64,000 nucleotides of DNA from an uncultured Draconibacterium sp. (GCF_913060805.1 NZ_CAJXTC010000018.1:49673-113672); one strand, 5' to 3'; shown: positions 26,450-36,210, counted from the stretch's first letter. Made by a program: numbers and translations. Notes: a model not told the origin generated them from the letters alone.

Positions 26450-26862
26450 TGCGGTAAATTGTTGCAATTAACCATATTCAATGTTAAATCTTGTCCCAAA
26501 ATGAAACAAACCCCGCCAATAAAGGCTTCTAAATTCACACGTTTATGTTAATTCTTTATTTTTGGCGGCTTAAGTGTAACAAGTTGTAATTGTTATATTT
26601 GGAACGAGTGATTGCATGTTGGGATTTGTTGTTTTAAAAATTAGTAAAAACACAAGCAAAAGGTTTTATGTAAAAGACCCAAAATGGTAAAGTTGCATTT
26701 TGCCCGAAAAACCAACAAAACTGCTATTCTCATGTGCAGGGAATAGCTGTAGGAACAAAAAGATAGAAAAGTAAGAGTAAAAGAATTGTGCGGACAGTGT
26801 GCTGTAGGGACATATTGACTATACCCCATGCTATCAATATGCGGATGGCTCAAGTAAACCAG
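26450..26862 (+). promoter_or_regulatory. upstream region of the fibre/adhesin operon, with -7 box at 26594-26601
   Basis: TATATTTG at 26594-26601 fits the -7 consensus; no good -33 was seen. It would give a leader of about 255 bases. The leader is A-rich with no recognised riboswitch. An open frame could begin with GTG at 26788, but the added residues do not look like a signal peptide. Confidence 0.4.
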
Positions 26863-28752
26863 ATGTTTGCTAAGGTCAGGGGTATGTCTCTGCTTGTCTT
26901 GTTTTTTCTTATTCTGAGTTTGGGATCTACTGCTCAAACAAAAACTGTAGTTGAAGGTGATGTTCTCGTTGCAACAAATCAAGCAAAAATAATTGCGGAA
27001 AATGATACTCTTATAATCACAGGAACACTTGAGTTAAAGCAGGGAGCAACACTGACTATTGAAACGAATGCTGTTTGTATTATCTATGGAGACTTAATTG
27101 TCAAGAATTCTGTAAATTTAAGTGTAGGAGCTCATCTCATCGTAGGAGGTAATGTAGAAGCACCATCCGCTAGTAACAAAGTAAATTTGTACGTTGACCC
27201 ATCAGCTGCTTTTTATATTTTAGGAACGGTTTCCGATAACAGTACAGATTTTATATGTGATAATACCTCCAATTATGATCCACCCGGGGACAATAGTTGT
27301 AATTATGGCGATATAATTTCATTGGAAGACAATGAAAACGATAGCACCGGTATATACGATTTGTTTGTTTTAGGCGACGCTGAAAAAGGAGTAACTCCGG
27401 TTTATTCTGAGCTGTGTTCCGGAAGTTCTGTTATACTTTCTGCGGTGTACGAATCTGCAGATTCTTATGAGTTGTGCGATTCAACAGGCACTCCAATTTC
27501 TGAAAATACGACCGGTAGTTTTGAAGTTTCTGAACCTGGCGAGTATTTTGTAAAAATATATGATTCTGAACTCGATCAAAATCCAACTATTTCACACAGA
27601 GCAAAAGTTGTGATGAATTCGCTTCCTGCCATATACTCAGCTTGGAATAACGACGGAGGAGTAATTTGCGTTGGTGGAGCTGCAAGTATTGGGGCAAGCG
27701 CTAGCGATGATGTCAATTGGTATGCTGGAAGTTGTAGTTCCGGGATTATGGTTGGTACAGGTAACACACTGTCTGTTAGTCCGGATACAACGACTGTATA
27801 CTATGCTAGAGCAATTAATTCAACGACCGGATGTGAATCGGATGAATGTGAATCTGTAACTGTAACTGTAATTCAGCCTCCAACGATTTCGCTCGGAACA
27901 ATGCCTGTGATTGAAACAGAGGTAGGAGCTGCATATATTCCGTATGTATCAACAACAGGAAATCCAACGAATTATAGTATTGATTTTGACGCAGTTTCAG
28001 AGGCGGCAGGATTTGATGATCATAATAATTATAAACTTAGTCCAGATTCTTTGGCCATTAATATTCCGGATGGAGGTTGGGGGATTACACCCGGTATTTA
28101 CCATGGTATATTAACCGTTAAAACATATAATCTTGTCGAATGTGAAAGTGTCGGTTATCCAATTACGGTGACGATTGTAGAAGCAACTAGTGTAGCAGGT
28201 GTTATTATTGCTGTTTCTGATACTGCAATATGTGAGGGAGAGGAAGTTGTATTTACTGCCACTCCGACGAATGGAGGGGCAACTCCGGTTTATCAATGGC
28301 AGATTGATGGAGTGGATATAACGGGAGCTAATTCTGCAGCTTACATAAGTTCTTTATTAACAGATGGACAGGCGATCACCTGTGTAATGACAAGCAATTT
28401 AAGTGGTGTAACCAATAGTCCGGCAACTTCCAACGAAATCACGATGACGGTTAATCCGCTTCCAACCGCAACTATTTCTTCCACTAACGGCCCTGTATGC
28501 GAAGGAGATGAAGTCATTTTTACCTTTTCGGGTACAATTGGAGCCATGGTAACCTATACTATTAACGATGGCGTAAACGAAACAGTGGAATTAACCGGAG
28601 GAACAGCACAAAAAAATATTGCAATTGCAAATGAAGACCAGATCTTAAAACTGATTTCGGTAGATGATGGAATTTGCTCAAAGAATTTAACAGAAACAAC
28701 TACGGTGGTGGTAAATCCTTTACCGAACACCGGCGACATAATACCTGATTAA
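26863..28752 (+). CDS. secreted multi-domain Ig-like surface protein ending in a PNT-x-I tail
   Basis: Encodes 629 aa from the ATG at 26863, chosen because MFAKVRGMSLLVLFF...STAQ is a good signal peptide (ATGs at 26839 and 26884 are alternatives). Residues about 30-100 form a strand-rich repeat (GDLIVKNSVNLSVGAHLIVGG). Several Ig-like domains follow, each with an early Cys: SELCSGSSV, GGVICVGGAAS, TAICEGEEVVF and GPVCEGDEVIF. The last two resemble Ig-like T9SS-substrate domains. The C terminus is NPLPNTGDIIPD, resembling the ends of the next two proteins; no normal T9SS sorting domain is present. It is the first gene of a five-gene operon. Confidence 0.7.
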   Translation: MFAKVRGMSLLVLFFLILSLGSTAQTKTVVEGDVLVATNQAKIIAENDTLIITGTLELKQGATLTIETNAVCIIYGDLIVKNSVNLSVGAHLIVGGNVEAPSASNKVNLYVDPSAAFYILGTVSDNSTDFICDNTSNYDPPGDNSCNYGDIISLEDNENDSTGIYDLFVLGDAEKGVTPVYSELCSGSSVILSAVYESADSYELCDSTGTPISENTTGSFEVSEPGEYFVKIYDSELDQNPTISHRAKVVMNSLPAIYSAWNNDGGVICVGGAASIGASASDDVNWYAGSCSSGIMVGTGNTLSVSPDTTTVYYARAINSTTGCESDECESVTVTVIQPPTISLGTMPVIETEVGAAYIPYVSTTGNPTNYSIDFDAVSEAAGFDDHNNYKLSPDSLAINIPDGGWGITPGIYHGILTVKTYNLVECESVGYPITVTIVEATSVAGVIIAVSDTAICEGEEVVFTATPTNGGATPVYQWQIDGVDITGANSAAYISSLLTDGQAITCVMTSNLSGVTNSPATSNEITMTVNPLPTATISSTNGPVCEGDEVIFTFSGTIGAMVTYTINDGVNETVELTGGTAQKNIAIANEDQILKLISVDDGICSKNLTETTTVVVNPLPNTGDIIPD

Positions 28753-28778
28753 GCAAACAAAAAGATAAAAACAAAAAA

Positions 28779-29546
28779 ATGAAAAAGACATTAACTAATT
28801 TAATTGTAACTGCAGCTTTTATAATAATTAGCGCAGTAGTTATGGCACAGGGAGGAGAAGCCCCATATGTCGGATCAGCTCATGATTATTCTGTAACTCC
28901 GGGCAATGGATCTAATGGATTAAGCTGGCAGGTTGATGGTGCGGAAACAGGAACAGGTTTCATGATCAATTCCGGACAAACAGAAAGTACCGTAAATATA
29001 ACATGGATGCAGGCAGGAACATATATGCTTACTGTTACCGAAACCGATGCCAATTCGTGTTCAACTACAAAACAGTTGGAAGTAAACGTTTCCAGTGCTT
29101 TTGAGGTAAGTATAACAGGACCTGAAATGGCCTGTAATTCTGCAGCTGATACTGCAAATGCAGCCAACAATATTACATCGGTTGATTATGTCATTAAAAT
29201 GACAACAGGGGTTTCCACTTGGAGTCCAAACTGGGAAGTTGCGTTCACTGTATCAGGAGGAACTGGTTCGCCGTCAATTGAAGATGTTAATGTTTCAGGA
29301 GTTTCGTTAACTGATACTGGTGGAGGTTCTTATTCTCTTACCGGATTAAGTTCAACATCGGGAAATGGCACTGTTACTGTAACAGTTGATGTTGCCGGTG
29401 ATGCATTTTCGTTGTTAACTTCAGTTTTTACTATTACTTCCGCTAAAGAATTACAGTATAACACCACAGATACAGACGGTGGAGATTGGGGCGCAACAGC
29501 AACGATTAATCCAATACCGAACACATCAGCAATTCAAACAGATTAG
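28779..29546 (+). CDS. small secreted Ig-like protein, putative fibre subunit
   Basis: Encodes 255 aa. The signal peptide ends at VVMAQ (residue 23). Residues about 30-108 are an Ig-like module (SAHDYSVTPGNGSNGLSWQV, then STVNITWMQAGTYMLTV) that is clearly related to the start of the next two proteins. A second beta domain (about 109-240) begins with a conserved Cys (EMACNSAAD). The tail is INPIPNTSAIQTD. It has no type A or B sorting domain. A role as a structural subunit displayed with the T9SS substrate downstream is inference. The gap to the next gene is 24 bases. Confidence 0.65.
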   Translation: MKKTLTNLIVTAAFIIISAVVMAQGGEAPYVGSAHDYSVTPGNGSNGLSWQVDGAETGTGFMINSGQTESTVNITWMQAGTYMLTVTETDANSCSTTKQLEVNVSSAFEVSITGPEMACNSAADTANAANNITSVDYVIKMTTGVSTWSPNWEVAFTVSGGTGSPSIEDVNVSGVSLTDTGGGSYSLTGLSSTSGNGTVTVTVDVAGDAFSLLTSVFTITSAKELQYNTTDTDGGDWGATATINPIPNTSAIQTD

Positions 29547-29570
29547 AAATTACAACACACAATAAAATTT

Positions 29571-30386
29571 ATGAGTATGAAAAAATTAGTCTTTCTTTTA
29601 ACTGCGGTTATTGCAATCGCATTTAGTTCGAGTGTTTTTGCACAAAGTACTGGAACAAATCCGGCTCCGGGTGCAACACATAGTTATTTTATTACACCGG
29701 GAAATAGTTCGAATACAATAACCTGGACCGTTTATGAAGATGATTTTGAAACGGTGGCAAGTGAAGCATCAGTAGTAACCGTTACTTCTGACTCTGTAAA
29801 TATCACATGGGCTTCAACTGTCACTCCTAACACCTGGTATTACGTGCAAGTTGTGGAATCTGAAGGAGATTGCTCAAATACTAAAGTTCTTCCAGTGCAA
29901 ATAAAGGAAAGCGACTTTACCTTAACGCTTGCGGCAACTTATGCAACGGCATGTTATGATAATGCAGTTTCTGTTTCTATTGTAAACAACTCTCCTGAAT
30001 ATTATCATGGTACAGCTGATCTGGAATTTACCGTATCTCCTGGAGAGGAACTACAAGCTTCATCTTATAGTGGTTATCAATTTGATTTATCTCTGACTGT
30101 TCCTGCCGGATTTTCGGCTGATACTACTTTCTCATCAAATGTGTCATCTTTTGACGGGACAACGGTATTTGTATCAGATAACAATGATGTTACAATTAGC
30201 TTCCTTGTGGATAATGAAAATACGTATGATAACGAGTCTCTTCCTAATGCTCAGGATTTCACAGCTACAGTTGAAATCTTAAATGGTAAGACGGTAAATG
30301 GTGTTTCTGAAAACAATACTGATGATGATAACTCTGATTCAACTGATGTATCAAGACCAAACACCAGTGGTATCGGAACGAATTAA
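29571..30386 (+). CDS. small secreted Ig-like protein, second putative fibre subunit
   Basis: Encodes 271 aa (or 269 from the ATG at 29577). The signal peptide ends at SVFAQ. Residues about 30-112 repeat the Ig-like module (GATHSYFITPGNSSNTITWTV, then SVNITW and CSNTKVLPVQI). The second domain starts with ATACYDNAVSV, the same Cys position as in the preceding protein, and the tail is SRPNTSGIGTN. Length and layout mirror the preceding protein, so the two are paralogues by tandem duplication. I recall proteins of this form beside PorP/SprF genes in related species, with no described function. Confidence 0.65.
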   Translation: MSMKKLVFLLTAVIAIAFSSSVFAQSTGTNPAPGATHSYFITPGNSSNTITWTVYEDDFETVASEASVVTVTSDSVNITWASTVTPNTWYYVQVVESEGDCSNTKVLPVQIKESDFTLTLAATYATACYDNAVSVSIVNNSPEYYHGTADLEFTVSPGEELQASSYSGYQFDLSLTVPAGFSADTTFSSNVSSFDGTTVFVSDNNDVTISFLVDNENTYDNESLPNAQDFTATVEILNGKTVNGVSENNTDDDNSDSTDVSRPNTSGIGTN

Positions 30387-30396
30387 CCCCACCTAA

Positions 30397-32433
30397 TTGA
30401 AAACAAAGGCATTTTTCATAATGATATTAACCCTTCTGGCTGCCCTTTACGGGGCGGCTCAGGAGGACTTTGTCGTTTTTGAAGGTGCCGAACAAAATTA
30501 TTTTGTTGAGAATCATTCGGGGAGTGACTATTCCTGGAGGGTATTAACCAGTTTTAATCCCGACACAGAAGCAGCCGCGAATAATTATACTTTCGTAGGT
30601 TCTTCGAATTCAAACGAGATTACTGTCCGATGGAAGAGCGCAGGCTTGTATTATCTCGATGTAATTGAAACCGACATTTCAGGCTGTACTAACCGCAAAG
30701 TTGTGGTGGTAACTGTTTTGTCAACCACGCGAAGTGTGGCCTTTGCCAACCGGTCGAGTGCAATATGTTTTAATCCCCACCCCGATGAATCCCGATTATT
30801 GCAATTGCTTGACAACGAGGGGGCAGAGCTTGATCCATCAAAATTTCCGGTAGAGGTAAAAGTCGATATTAACGGATCGGAATTTACATTTCAGATAAAT
30901 AACGACGATCGGGGAATTAGCGTTCCCGATAGTTTTATGTTGACTGCGCCTGAAGAGGATGTGCAGGTGGCGATAACACTTCTTGAAGCTACTGACGCAA
31001 AAGGTCAAAGCATAAAACCACTTACGGGAAGTGATGTGCATCGGATAACAGTTTTTGCACAACCTGAAATCGAATTTGTTACCGCAGCTGATACAATTAA
31101 ATATGTAGGTGATGGCTTCTATGAAGTTGAAATGACCCGTGGAACTACTGAAGGTGCTGTTTACAATTGGAAGGTAGAACCATCGGATGGCACCAGTACA
31201 GACTTGCAAGCATTGACCGGACCAAGTGCGAATATTTTTTGGGACGGACCGGAAGGAATTTATACGCTTTCGGCCACAGTTACCGACGGAAACGGATGTT
31301 TGGCTGACACTATTGAAACACTGGTTGAGTTGATTGCATCGGATGAAGAAGGAGAAGGTGACACGACAGTTGTTGAGCCTCCGATTTTATTCATTTACGC
31401 CGGTACTGATACCACAGTAGGTGCTTGCGAGCCTTACACTTTTTCAGAAGTATTTCCAACTGCCGATACATTTTCGTATCAATGGGAACCGTCTCAGTAT
31501 TTAAGTGATCCGACTATCGCAAATCCGGTATTTACGCCGGAAGAAACAAGTACTTATGTGTTGACCGTGAGCTCGCAATCAGGACTTACGGCTACCGATA
31601 CGGTTACAATAAGTGTAGCGAACCTGGTTGCCAATGCCGGCGAAGATATTATGCTCGATCAGGAAACTTCGGCTCTGTTAAACGGACTGGGAAGTGTTGG
31701 TGAGCAAATTGAATTTAACTGGACAACAGAAAACGGAAGTTTTATTGGCGGACAAAATACGGCTACTCCTGAGATCGGTTCAGCAGGAACTTATTATTTA
31801 CAGGTTACCGATATTTTCGGATGTACTGCCACAGACTCGGTAGTGGTTAGCCGTTTTATTTCGGCGCCAATTGCCCGCGATGATTACGATACCACTGAAT
31901 ATCAACAGTCAGTGACAATTGATCTGCTTGCGAATGATGAAGATCCGCAGCAGGAGCTCGATCCGTTGTCGTTACAAATTCTGCAAAACCCGGAGAATGG
32001 TTTTGTTGACATTAATGGCGACGGCACGATAACCTACACGCCAAACGATGGCTTTTTGGGTGGCGATGTATTTCAGTACCGCATTTGTAACTACTACGAA
32101 AAGTGCGATAACGCCAATGTTTTTGTGTATGTAATGGCGGCCGATTTCTTTATTCCGGAAGCATTTACACCAAACGGCGATAACGTAAACGACTACTTTG
32201 AAATTAAAGGAATTGAGTTGTTTGAGCAAAATTCAATAACCATAATAAACCGCTGGGGAAAAACAGTGTACAAAGCCCGTGGTTATGGTCTATCTACATC
32301 GCCAAAATTTTGGGATGGTAAATCGAACCAGCTTGGCGGCGACAGCGACTTGCCAACCGGAACATACTTTTATGTACTTGATTTAGGAAACGGAGAACAA
32401 CCAATTGCCGGCTCGGTATATATCGACAGATAA
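30397..32433 (+). CDS. T9SS type B substrate (gliding-motility-associated C-terminal domain)
   Basis: Encodes 678 aa starting with TTG, 10 bases after the previous stop; MKTKAFFIMILTLLAALYGAAQ is a good signal peptide, and starting at the ATG at 30421 would remove its basic N terminus. Residues about 30-110 repeat the Ig-like module (AEQNYFVENHSGSDYSWRV, ITVRWKSAGLYYLDVIETD). More Ig/PKD-like domains follow, then a cadherin-like domain (ARDDYDTTEYQQSVTIDLLA, GTITYTPNDGFLGGDVFQY). The C terminus (about 585-678) is a type B sorting domain: FIPEAFTPNGDNVNDYFEIK, IINRWGKTVYKA, DLPTGTYFYVLDLGNG. It is exported by T9SS and its stop overlaps the PorP/SprF start. Confidence 0.85.
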   Translation: MKTKAFFIMILTLLAALYGAAQEDFVVFEGAEQNYFVENHSGSDYSWRVLTSFNPDTEAAANNYTFVGSSNSNEITVRWKSAGLYYLDVIETDISGCTNRKVVVVTVLSTTRSVAFANRSSAICFNPHPDESRLLQLLDNEGAELDPSKFPVEVKVDINGSEFTFQINNDDRGISVPDSFMLTAPEEDVQVAITLLEATDAKGQSIKPLTGSDVHRITVFAQPEIEFVTAADTIKYVGDGFYEVEMTRGTTEGAVYNWKVEPSDGTSTDLQALTGPSANIFWDGPEGIYTLSATVTDGNGCLADTIETLVELIASDEEGEGDTTVVEPPILFIYAGTDTTVGACEPYTFSEVFPTADTFSYQWEPSQYLSDPTIANPVFTPEETSTYVLTVSSQSGLTATDTVTISVANLVANAGEDIMLDQETSALLNGLGSVGEQIEFNWTTENGSFIGGQNTATPEIGSAGTYYLQVTDIFGCTATDSVVVSRFISAPIARDDYDTTEYQQSVTIDLLANDEDPQQELDPLSLQILQNPENGFVDINGDGTITYTPNDGFLGGDVFQYRICNYYEKCDNANVFVYVMAADFFIPEAFTPNGDNVNDYFEIKGIELFEQNSITIINRWGKTVYKARGYGLSTSPKFWDGKSNQLGGDSDLPTGTYFYVLDLGNGEQPIAGSVYIDR

Positions 32434-33380
32434 TGGGAAGACGAACTAAAATAGCAGCATTTTTGATTCTTACACTTGTGGTTTTAATGCAAGGAAAAGA
32501 GGCCAGTGCCCAGCAAGATCCCATGTACACCCAGTATATGGACAATCTGCAGGTAATAAATCCGGGCTATGCCGGATCTCAGGGAATTGGAAATATTCTG
32601 ATGGTAGCACGTAGCCAGTGGGTGGAGTTCGATGGAGCTCCGGCAACGCGCTCGTTTACCTATAATACTTCGTTCGACGAGAAGAATGTTGGTGTTGGTT
32701 TCTCGCTAATGTCAGACCGGATCGGGCCATTAAAACAAACCGGATTTTATGCTGATTACTCTTACTTTCTCAAGGTTTCGGAAAAATTTAAGTTGGCATT
32801 CGGACTTAAAGGAGGAGTGAGTTTTTACCGTGCTAATCTTGTTGCACTTAAAACGGTGGATGCCGACCCGGTATTTAGCCGCGATATTTACGAGAACTTT
32901 CTGCCCAACATCGGTGTGGGTATGTATTTATTTTCTGAAAATACTTACTTCGGACTTTCGGTACCCAAGCTGATTGAGAATACCATTACGCACGAGGATG
33001 TTACCACCGATTACATCAATAAGCAGCTAATGCACGTTTATTTGGTGGCCGGTCAGCGATTTGATTTCAACCAGGACTTTCAGTTAAAAACCAATGGAAT
33101 GATGCGTTGGGTGAGTGGTGCTCCGGCATCGTTTGATATGACGGTGATGGGTGGTTTCCGCGACAAATTCTGGGTGGGTGCCATGTACCGTTTCGATGAT
33201 GCTTACGGAATGCTGGTTAAGTTTAATCCTTCGCCGAAAATGTCGATCGGTTATTCGTATGATATCACTATTTCCGAATTGAGCGCGTTTAACAACGGAA
33301 CCCACGAAATCATGTTCAGCTACAATCTCGATCTTTTTGGCCGTGGCCGCGATCATCAGCCGGAAACTGCTGCGAAGTAA
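32433..33380 (+). CDS. PorP/SprF family type IX secretion membrane protein
   Basis: Encodes 315 aa. The signal peptide ends at EASAQ. The family signature QQDPMYTQYMDNLQVINPGYAGS follows directly, then an outer-membrane barrel with GVGFSLMSDRIGP and YFGLSVPKLI, ending in SIGYSYDI...HEIMFSYNLDLFG. PorP/SprF proteins are usually encoded next to one type B substrate and are needed for its secretion or surface attachment, as SprF is for SprB in Flavobacterium. The ATG shares one base with the preceding TAA (TAATG), so translation is coupled. Confidence 0.92.
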   Translation: MGRRTKIAAFLILTLVVLMQGKEASAQQDPMYTQYMDNLQVINPGYAGSQGIGNILMVARSQWVEFDGAPATRSFTYNTSFDEKNVGVGFSLMSDRIGPLKQTGFYADYSYFLKVSEKFKLAFGLKGGVSFYRANLVALKTVDADPVFSRDIYENFLPNIGVGMYLFSENTYFGLSVPKLIENTITHEDVTTDYINKQLMHVYLVAGQRFDFNQDFQLKTNGMMRWVSGAPASFDMTVMGGFRDKFWVGAMYRFDDAYGMLVKFNPSPKMSIGYSYDITISELSAFNNGTHEIMFSYNLDLFGRGRDHQPETAAK

Positions 33381-33391
33381 TTTTTCGGGCA

Positions 33392-33416
33392 TAAAAAAGC
33401 CGGGAGTTACCCCGGC
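33392..33416 (-). terminator. terminator of the minus-strand starch operon
   Basis: On the minus strand GCCGGG pairs with CCCGGC around a six-base loop and is followed by six T. It may also stop the plus-strand PorP/SprF transcript, which ends 12 bases away. Confidence 0.75.
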
Positions 33417-33442
33417 CTCTGAATTATATATTTTCTAGAAAA

Positions 33443-36196
33443 TTATTTTACCAAAACCTTTTGAGTGGTGCTGTTTCCGTTTTGTACAACACGGATTAAA
33501 TAAACACCCGGCGTAAAATCGTGCACATCAATTTCAACTTTGTTTTCGTGTAAGTCGGTAGTTTGATATTGCAACGTTCCGGCAACTGAAAATACCTGAA
33601 CTGCAGAAATGGTTTTTTCTGAAGCTACCGTTAATTGGCTCGAAACCGGGTTTGGATAAACCTGCAAATCGCTGCTTGTACTTTCAATTTCGTCAATGTC
33701 GGTTACAATACTTGGCTCTTCAAACTGTTGTGTTGAATATAAACGATATTCGCCCGGAGTAAAAGTAAACGTCTGATTTGTACTTGTTACTTCAATTGAA
33801 TCGCCGCTGAAAAACTCGTAGTATTTTCCTGTTTCCGGGAAATCGATAGCTACATCGTTTTCGGTGATGCCAAAGTTACCCAGTGCAATCGCGTGATTAC
33901 CGGCACTACTTGAAATAAACCATTTTGTTGCTCCCGAAAGGCTGTGTGTAAAAGTCTCGGGCGAAAACTCATTGTAGCTTTGTTTTAACTCATTCAGTTT
34001 TGCCATTACCTGAAACAGGTCGGTGCGATCGGTATTATTCAAATACTGCCAGTAAGGAGGTTTTTCCGACAGGCGGCAGTCGTTACTGATTGATCCATCG
34101 GTGCAACGGTTTATCGACAAGTCGTAACCGCGCTCTCCAAATTGCCAGATCATTTTTGGGCCGGGCAACAACAAATGGAATAGTGAATTCAATTCAATTC
34201 GCTGCAAGGCGGTTGTTTGGTTTCTTACATTGTAATCGTCGTTGCTAAGTCCCGAGTTTTTTATGGTGTACATTATACGCTCTTCGTCGTGGCTTTCGGG
34301 GTACGAAACCAGGTTTGGCTCATTCCAGTTTCTTTCGGAGTAAACGGCCCAGCTAAGGTCTGAATCTCCGGTTTGTCCGGCGGCTGCGTTTTGGTAACTT
34401 CCGTGCATGTTTCCCCAAAGAAGTATTCCGTGGTTGGCCAGCTCTGTTTCTTCCGAATTGTCAGCCAGGTGCTCGAAAATTACCAGCGCATCCGGATTGC
34501 GATTCCAAATCTCGTCGCTCATTCGTTTAAGGTTGGCGATACGATCAGCATCGTACTCGCTGCCCCAGCTCGATGAGCTGTAAGGCGTATTCGAGAAACC
34601 TTTTGTAAAATCGAAACGGAAACCATCAACTTTATATTCGTTCATCCAGAAAGATGAAACACTGTCAACCAACTCTTTTGTTGGGTCGCTTTCGTGGTTA
34701 AAATCGTAACCCCATCGCAGGCTCGAATTCTGGAAATTACTTTCCTGGTTATACCACGGATTATCGGATGTAACCACCCAGTTGTCCATGTACATTTGCA
34801 CAAACGGACTTTGTCCGTAACTGTGGTTCAGTACCATATCAATTACCACCGCAATTCCACGCTGGTGACATTCATCAATCAATTCTTTCAGTTTATCTTT
34901 CGGCCCGTAATATTTGTCGGGTGCAAAGTAAAACGACGGGTTGTATCCCCAGCTGCTGTTTCCTTCAAACTCGTTTACCGGCATAAGCTCCAGCACGTTT
35001 ATGCGCAAATCTTCAAGATAATCCAGCTGGTCGATAACGGCCTGGTAAGTATGCTCCGTCATAAAATCGCGTACCAGCAATTCGTAAATCACCAGTTTAC
35101 TTTTATCGGGAGTATCAAAATCTGTAACCTGCCAATTATAATCTGTTTGAGCCGTTTGCAGTACCGACACAATTCCTTCGGTTTTCCCTTCAGGATAAGC
35201 TTTCAGGTTGGGGTAAGTTGCTTCTTCGATGTAGCTGTCGTTCCAGGGATCTAATATTTTTTCGGTGTACGGGTCGGCAATGCGAATGTTTCCGTCGATG
35301 AGGTACTGGTAGGCATATTCAGTTCCGGCTTCCAAACCGTTAAGTTCGAGCCAGAAATAGTCACCGTCTTTCTTCATCAGGTACTCGTCGGAAAGTTGCC
35401 AGTCGTTAAAGTCGCCCTGTACGTACACAAATTCTTTTAATGGTGCCCACAGTACCAATGCTGCGGTGTTATCGTCGATGTAGTTGATTCCTTTTTTGTA
35501 TCCGGCGGGTAGCGGTTCGTTAACCACTTCGCTGCCCACAAAAATATTCAGCGAATCGAAAACCGTTTCACCGTTAGCGGTGGCTTCGGCAATCAGCCAG
35601 TAGTTTCCGCTTTCGGTAAAAGTATATGTGGTGGTAATGTTGGTGCCTGTGGTTTCGGTTAATAACGTTTCGTTGAGGCTGAGTTTTAAATCGGCTTCTA
35701 CCGATGTTTGGGCCGAAAAAGTAACTTCTTCGTTGGTGTTGAGAATTGAAGAGCCGGAAGGTTCAGTAATATTCACAACCAGTCCTTCTTCGAAAATGGT
35801 TATAAAAATGTCGTTTGTTTGCTGGCTACCATCTGCCGATCGAAAAACCAGGCAGAGTTCTGTAACTACATCACCAGCGTCAACACCATAAAAGCTGTTG
35901 ATGTCCGGAGTAATTTCCAGTTCATAAATGCCATCGCCAATGTAAGTTAGCTGAGGTTGCGTATCGTTGTTTCCCCACGATTCAATTACATATTGCCAAG
36001 GGTCTTCGCCAATCGTAACTCCGGTGTGGGCATACAAGTCTCCGGTAAAATAATTAAGCCGGCTGTCTTCTGCCGAGTTAAACGTAATTTTTACAGGCTG
36101 GCTGGCCACCGGAAATTCGGGCTCGGTTGTTATTTGGGCTGTCGCATTTAGGGCAAAAACAACCAGGCTTATCAGAAATAAAAAAGGCTTGTACAT
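33443..36196 (-). CDS. secreted GH13 alpha-amylase with N-terminal modules and T9SS type A sorting domain
   Basis: Encodes 917 aa from MYKPFLFL; an upstream in-frame ATG would add 16 residues without signal-peptide character. After the signal peptide (ends NATAQ) come beta-sandwich regions (about 22-230), a CBM48/E-set-like domain (ALVLWAPLKEFVYVQGDFNDW, about 245-330) and the GH13 barrel: VIDMVLNHSYG, the nucleophile in GFRFDFTKG (Asp near 529), the acid/base in ALVIFEHLAD, and SYPESHDEERIM. A type A sorting domain starts at LQVYPNPVSS (about 845) and ends TTQKVLVK. It would be the surface or released amylase that starts starch breakdown. It is last in the susCDE operon, after an internal hairpin. 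Confidence 0.88.
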   Translation of the reverse strand: MYKPFLFLISLVVFALNATAQITTEPEFPVASQPVKITFNSAEDSRLNYFTGDLYAHTGVTIGEDPWQYVIESWGNNDTQPQLTYIGDGIYELEITPDINSFYGVDAGDVVTELCLVFRSADGSQQTNDIFITIFEEGLVVNITEPSGSSILNTNEEVTFSAQTSVEADLKLSLNETLLTETTGTNITTTYTFTESGNYWLIAEATANGETVFDSLNIFVGSEVVNEPLPAGYKKGINYIDDNTAALVLWAPLKEFVYVQGDFNDWQLSDEYLMKKDGDYFWLELNGLEAGTEYAYQYLIDGNIRIADPYTEKILDPWNDSYIEEATYPNLKAYPEGKTEGIVSVLQTAQTDYNWQVTDFDTPDKSKLVIYELLVRDFMTEHTYQAVIDQLDYLEDLRINVLELMPVNEFEGNSSWGYNPSFYFAPDKYYGPKDKLKELIDECHQRGIAVVIDMVLNHSYGQSPFVQMYMDNWVVTSDNPWYNQESNFQNSSLRWGYDFNHESDPTKELVDSVSSFWMNEYKVDGFRFDFTKGFSNTPYSSSSWGSEYDADRIANLKRMSDEIWNRNPDALVIFEHLADNSEETELANHGILLWGNMHGSYQNAAAGQTGDSDLSWAVYSERNWNEPNLVSYPESHDEERIMYTIKNSGLSNDDYNVRNQTTALQRIELNSLFHLLLPGPKMIWQFGERGYDLSINRCTDGSISNDCRLSEKPPYWQYLNNTDRTDLFQVMAKLNELKQSYNEFSPETFTHSLSGATKWFISSSAGNHAIALGNFGITENDVAIDFPETGKYYEFFSGDSIEVTSTNQTFTFTPGEYRLYSTQQFEEPSIVTDIDEIESTSSDLQVYPNPVSSQLTVASEKTISAVQVFSVAGTLQYQTTDLHENKVEIDVHDFTPGVYLIRVVQNGNSTTQKVLVK

Positions 36197-36210
36197 TGTA
36201 ATTGTTTTAG

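Noticed and set aside
26788..26862. GTG start giving a longer first gene in the fibre operon
   Set aside because: The extra residues (two Cys, no hydrophobic core) do not look like a signal peptide; a good one starts at 26863.
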